Of a DNA stretch of 64,000 nucleotides, positions 63,433-64,000 are shown piece by piece (positions within the stretch are counted from its first letter, which is position 1; each line of letters starts with the position of its first letter). Origin of the DNA: an uncultured Vicinamibacterales bacterium (lineage in GTDB: Bacteria > Acidobacteriota > Vicinamibacteria > Vicinamibacterales > UBA8438); NCBI GenBank assembly GCA_958295905.1, contig OY282382.1, positions 2,070,001 through 2,134,000 of the forward strand. The letters run 5' to 3'. The notes beneath the pieces are model-generated. The model saw only the letters and a list, made by a program, of their open reading frames with translations. It did not search any database and was not told the origin of the DNA. The position numbers and the translations under genes were made by a program.

Positions 63433-64000
63433 GCGCCCCGGTGGTGGCGGCCGAGCACTTGTCGAAGTGGTACGGACAGGTCATCGGGCTCAACGACGTC
63501 TCCGTCGAGGTCGGCGCCGGCATCACCGGACTGCTCGGCCCGAACGGCGCCGGCAAGTCCACCTTTCTCAAGCTGATTACCGGCCAGCTCAAGCCCAGCA
63601 AGGGAAGAGTCGAGGTGCTCGGCGAGCCGATCTGGGACAATCCGCCGCTCTTCTTCCAGTTGGGGTTCTGCCCCGAGCAGGATGCGTTCTACGAGCGGAT
63701 GACCGGGCTCGAGTGGGTGACGGCGCTGGTGCGCCTCAACGGGCTGTCCGAAACCGATGCCGGGGAGGCGGCCCGGAGCGCGCTCGACGCCGTCGATTTG
63801 CTCGATGCCGCAGACCGGAAGATCGGAGCCTACAGCAAGGGAATGCGCCAGCGGGTGAAGCTGGCGCAGGCGATCGTCCACGACCCCCGGCTGCTGGTGC
63901 TGGACGAGCCGCTGGCCGGCATGGACCCGATCGCGCGGCGCAAGGTGATACGGCTGGTCAAGGACTGGGCCGCGCAGGGGAAGAGCATCGTCGTCTCCAG
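63429..64000 (+). CDS. ABC transporter ATP-binding protein, C-terminus beyond the window
   Basis: 190 residues visible from GTG 63429. It has AEHLSKWYGQVIGLNDVSVEV, LLGPNGAGKSTFLKLITGQL (Walker A), AYSKGMRQRVKLAQAIVHDP (signature) and LLVLDEPLAGMDPIARRKV (Walker B and D-loop), and the window ends at SIVVS just before the switch His. It is a second ATPase for the same permease or for another lying downstream. GTGA overlaps the permease stop. Confidence 0.92.
   Translation, partial: MSAPVVAAEHLSKWYGQVIGLNDVSVEVGAGITGLLGPNGAGKSTFLKLITGQLKPSKGRVEVLGEPIWDNPPLFFQLGFCPEQDAFYERMTGLEWVTALVRLNGLSETDAGEAARSALDAVDLLDAADRKIGAYSKGMRQRVKLAQAIVHDPRLLVLDEPLAGMDPIARRKVIRLVKDWAAQGKSIVVS

Overview
The window is a high-GC (about 70%) piece of a Gram-negative (diderm) chromosome. 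Exported quinoprotein-like beta-propellers, class C beta-lactamase-like serine hydrolases, metallo-beta-lactamase-fold enzymes and a large exported alpha/beta hydrolase, next to a TonB receptor, a periplasmic chaperone and a complete Rod (mreBCD-mrdA-rodA) cluster, suggest an environmental Acidobacteriota (Vicinamibacteria-like) genome. That placement is inference from gene content; no database was searched.

Layout. 0-6.8 kb: exported degradative or redox proteins (HupE-like fragment, NHL propeller, cytochrome c'-like protein, carboxypeptidase-regulatory-like protein, alpha/beta hydrolase, beta-lactamase-like hydrolase). 6.9-10.2 kb: a 1074-residue SF1 helicase with an N-terminal region resembling RelE/ParE toxins. 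10.3-10.9 kb: a 170-bp tandem repeat that re-duplicates the 5' end of the next gene, a PQQ-like propeller. 12.4-14.6 kb: glycosyltransferase and lactonase-like MBL protein. 14.8-28.4 kb: a mosaic of accessory genes (two AAA-ATPase/PD-(D/E)XK paralogues, one frameshifted; an AlbA_2/Schlafen-like ATP-binding protein; a DUF262-HEPN pair; a decayed HsdM-HsdR chimera) alternating with housekeeping-type exported enzymes. 28.5-31.3 kb: tandem repeats, an SDR, a cupin and a repeat-rich gap. 31.35-36.6 kb: a probable Fur-controlled haem/iron cluster (promoter, Fur box, structured leader, propeller protein, TonB haem-type receptor with one frameshift, a Cys/His small protein and an exported CbiX-like chelatase). 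36.9-43.5 kb: UMF1-type MFS transporter, two CMD-family proteins, acyl-CoA dehydrogenase, SDR, membrane proteins. 43.6 kb: tRNA-Leu(CAG). 43.9-47.6 kb: sppA converging on a PpiD-like chaperone. 48.4-55.7 kb: mreB-mreC-mreD-mrdA-rodA and rng, the cell-elongation module. 55.8-64 kb: MGMT-like, DinB, CNT nucleoside transporter, mtnA-tsaD, HD protein and an ABC exporter cut by the window end.

The feature least explained by ordinary genes is a set of eleven unrelated 25-37 bp direct-repeat pairs, each present twice with a start-to-start spacing of 63-76 bp (ten of eleven between 71 and 76). They sit in gaps or over gene 3' ends. Longer tandem arrays (82-87, 141-154 and 170 bp) and a dispersed motif (GAGTCTGCGCCGCAGAACGG) are also present. 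Together they suggest an active local-duplication process in this genome.
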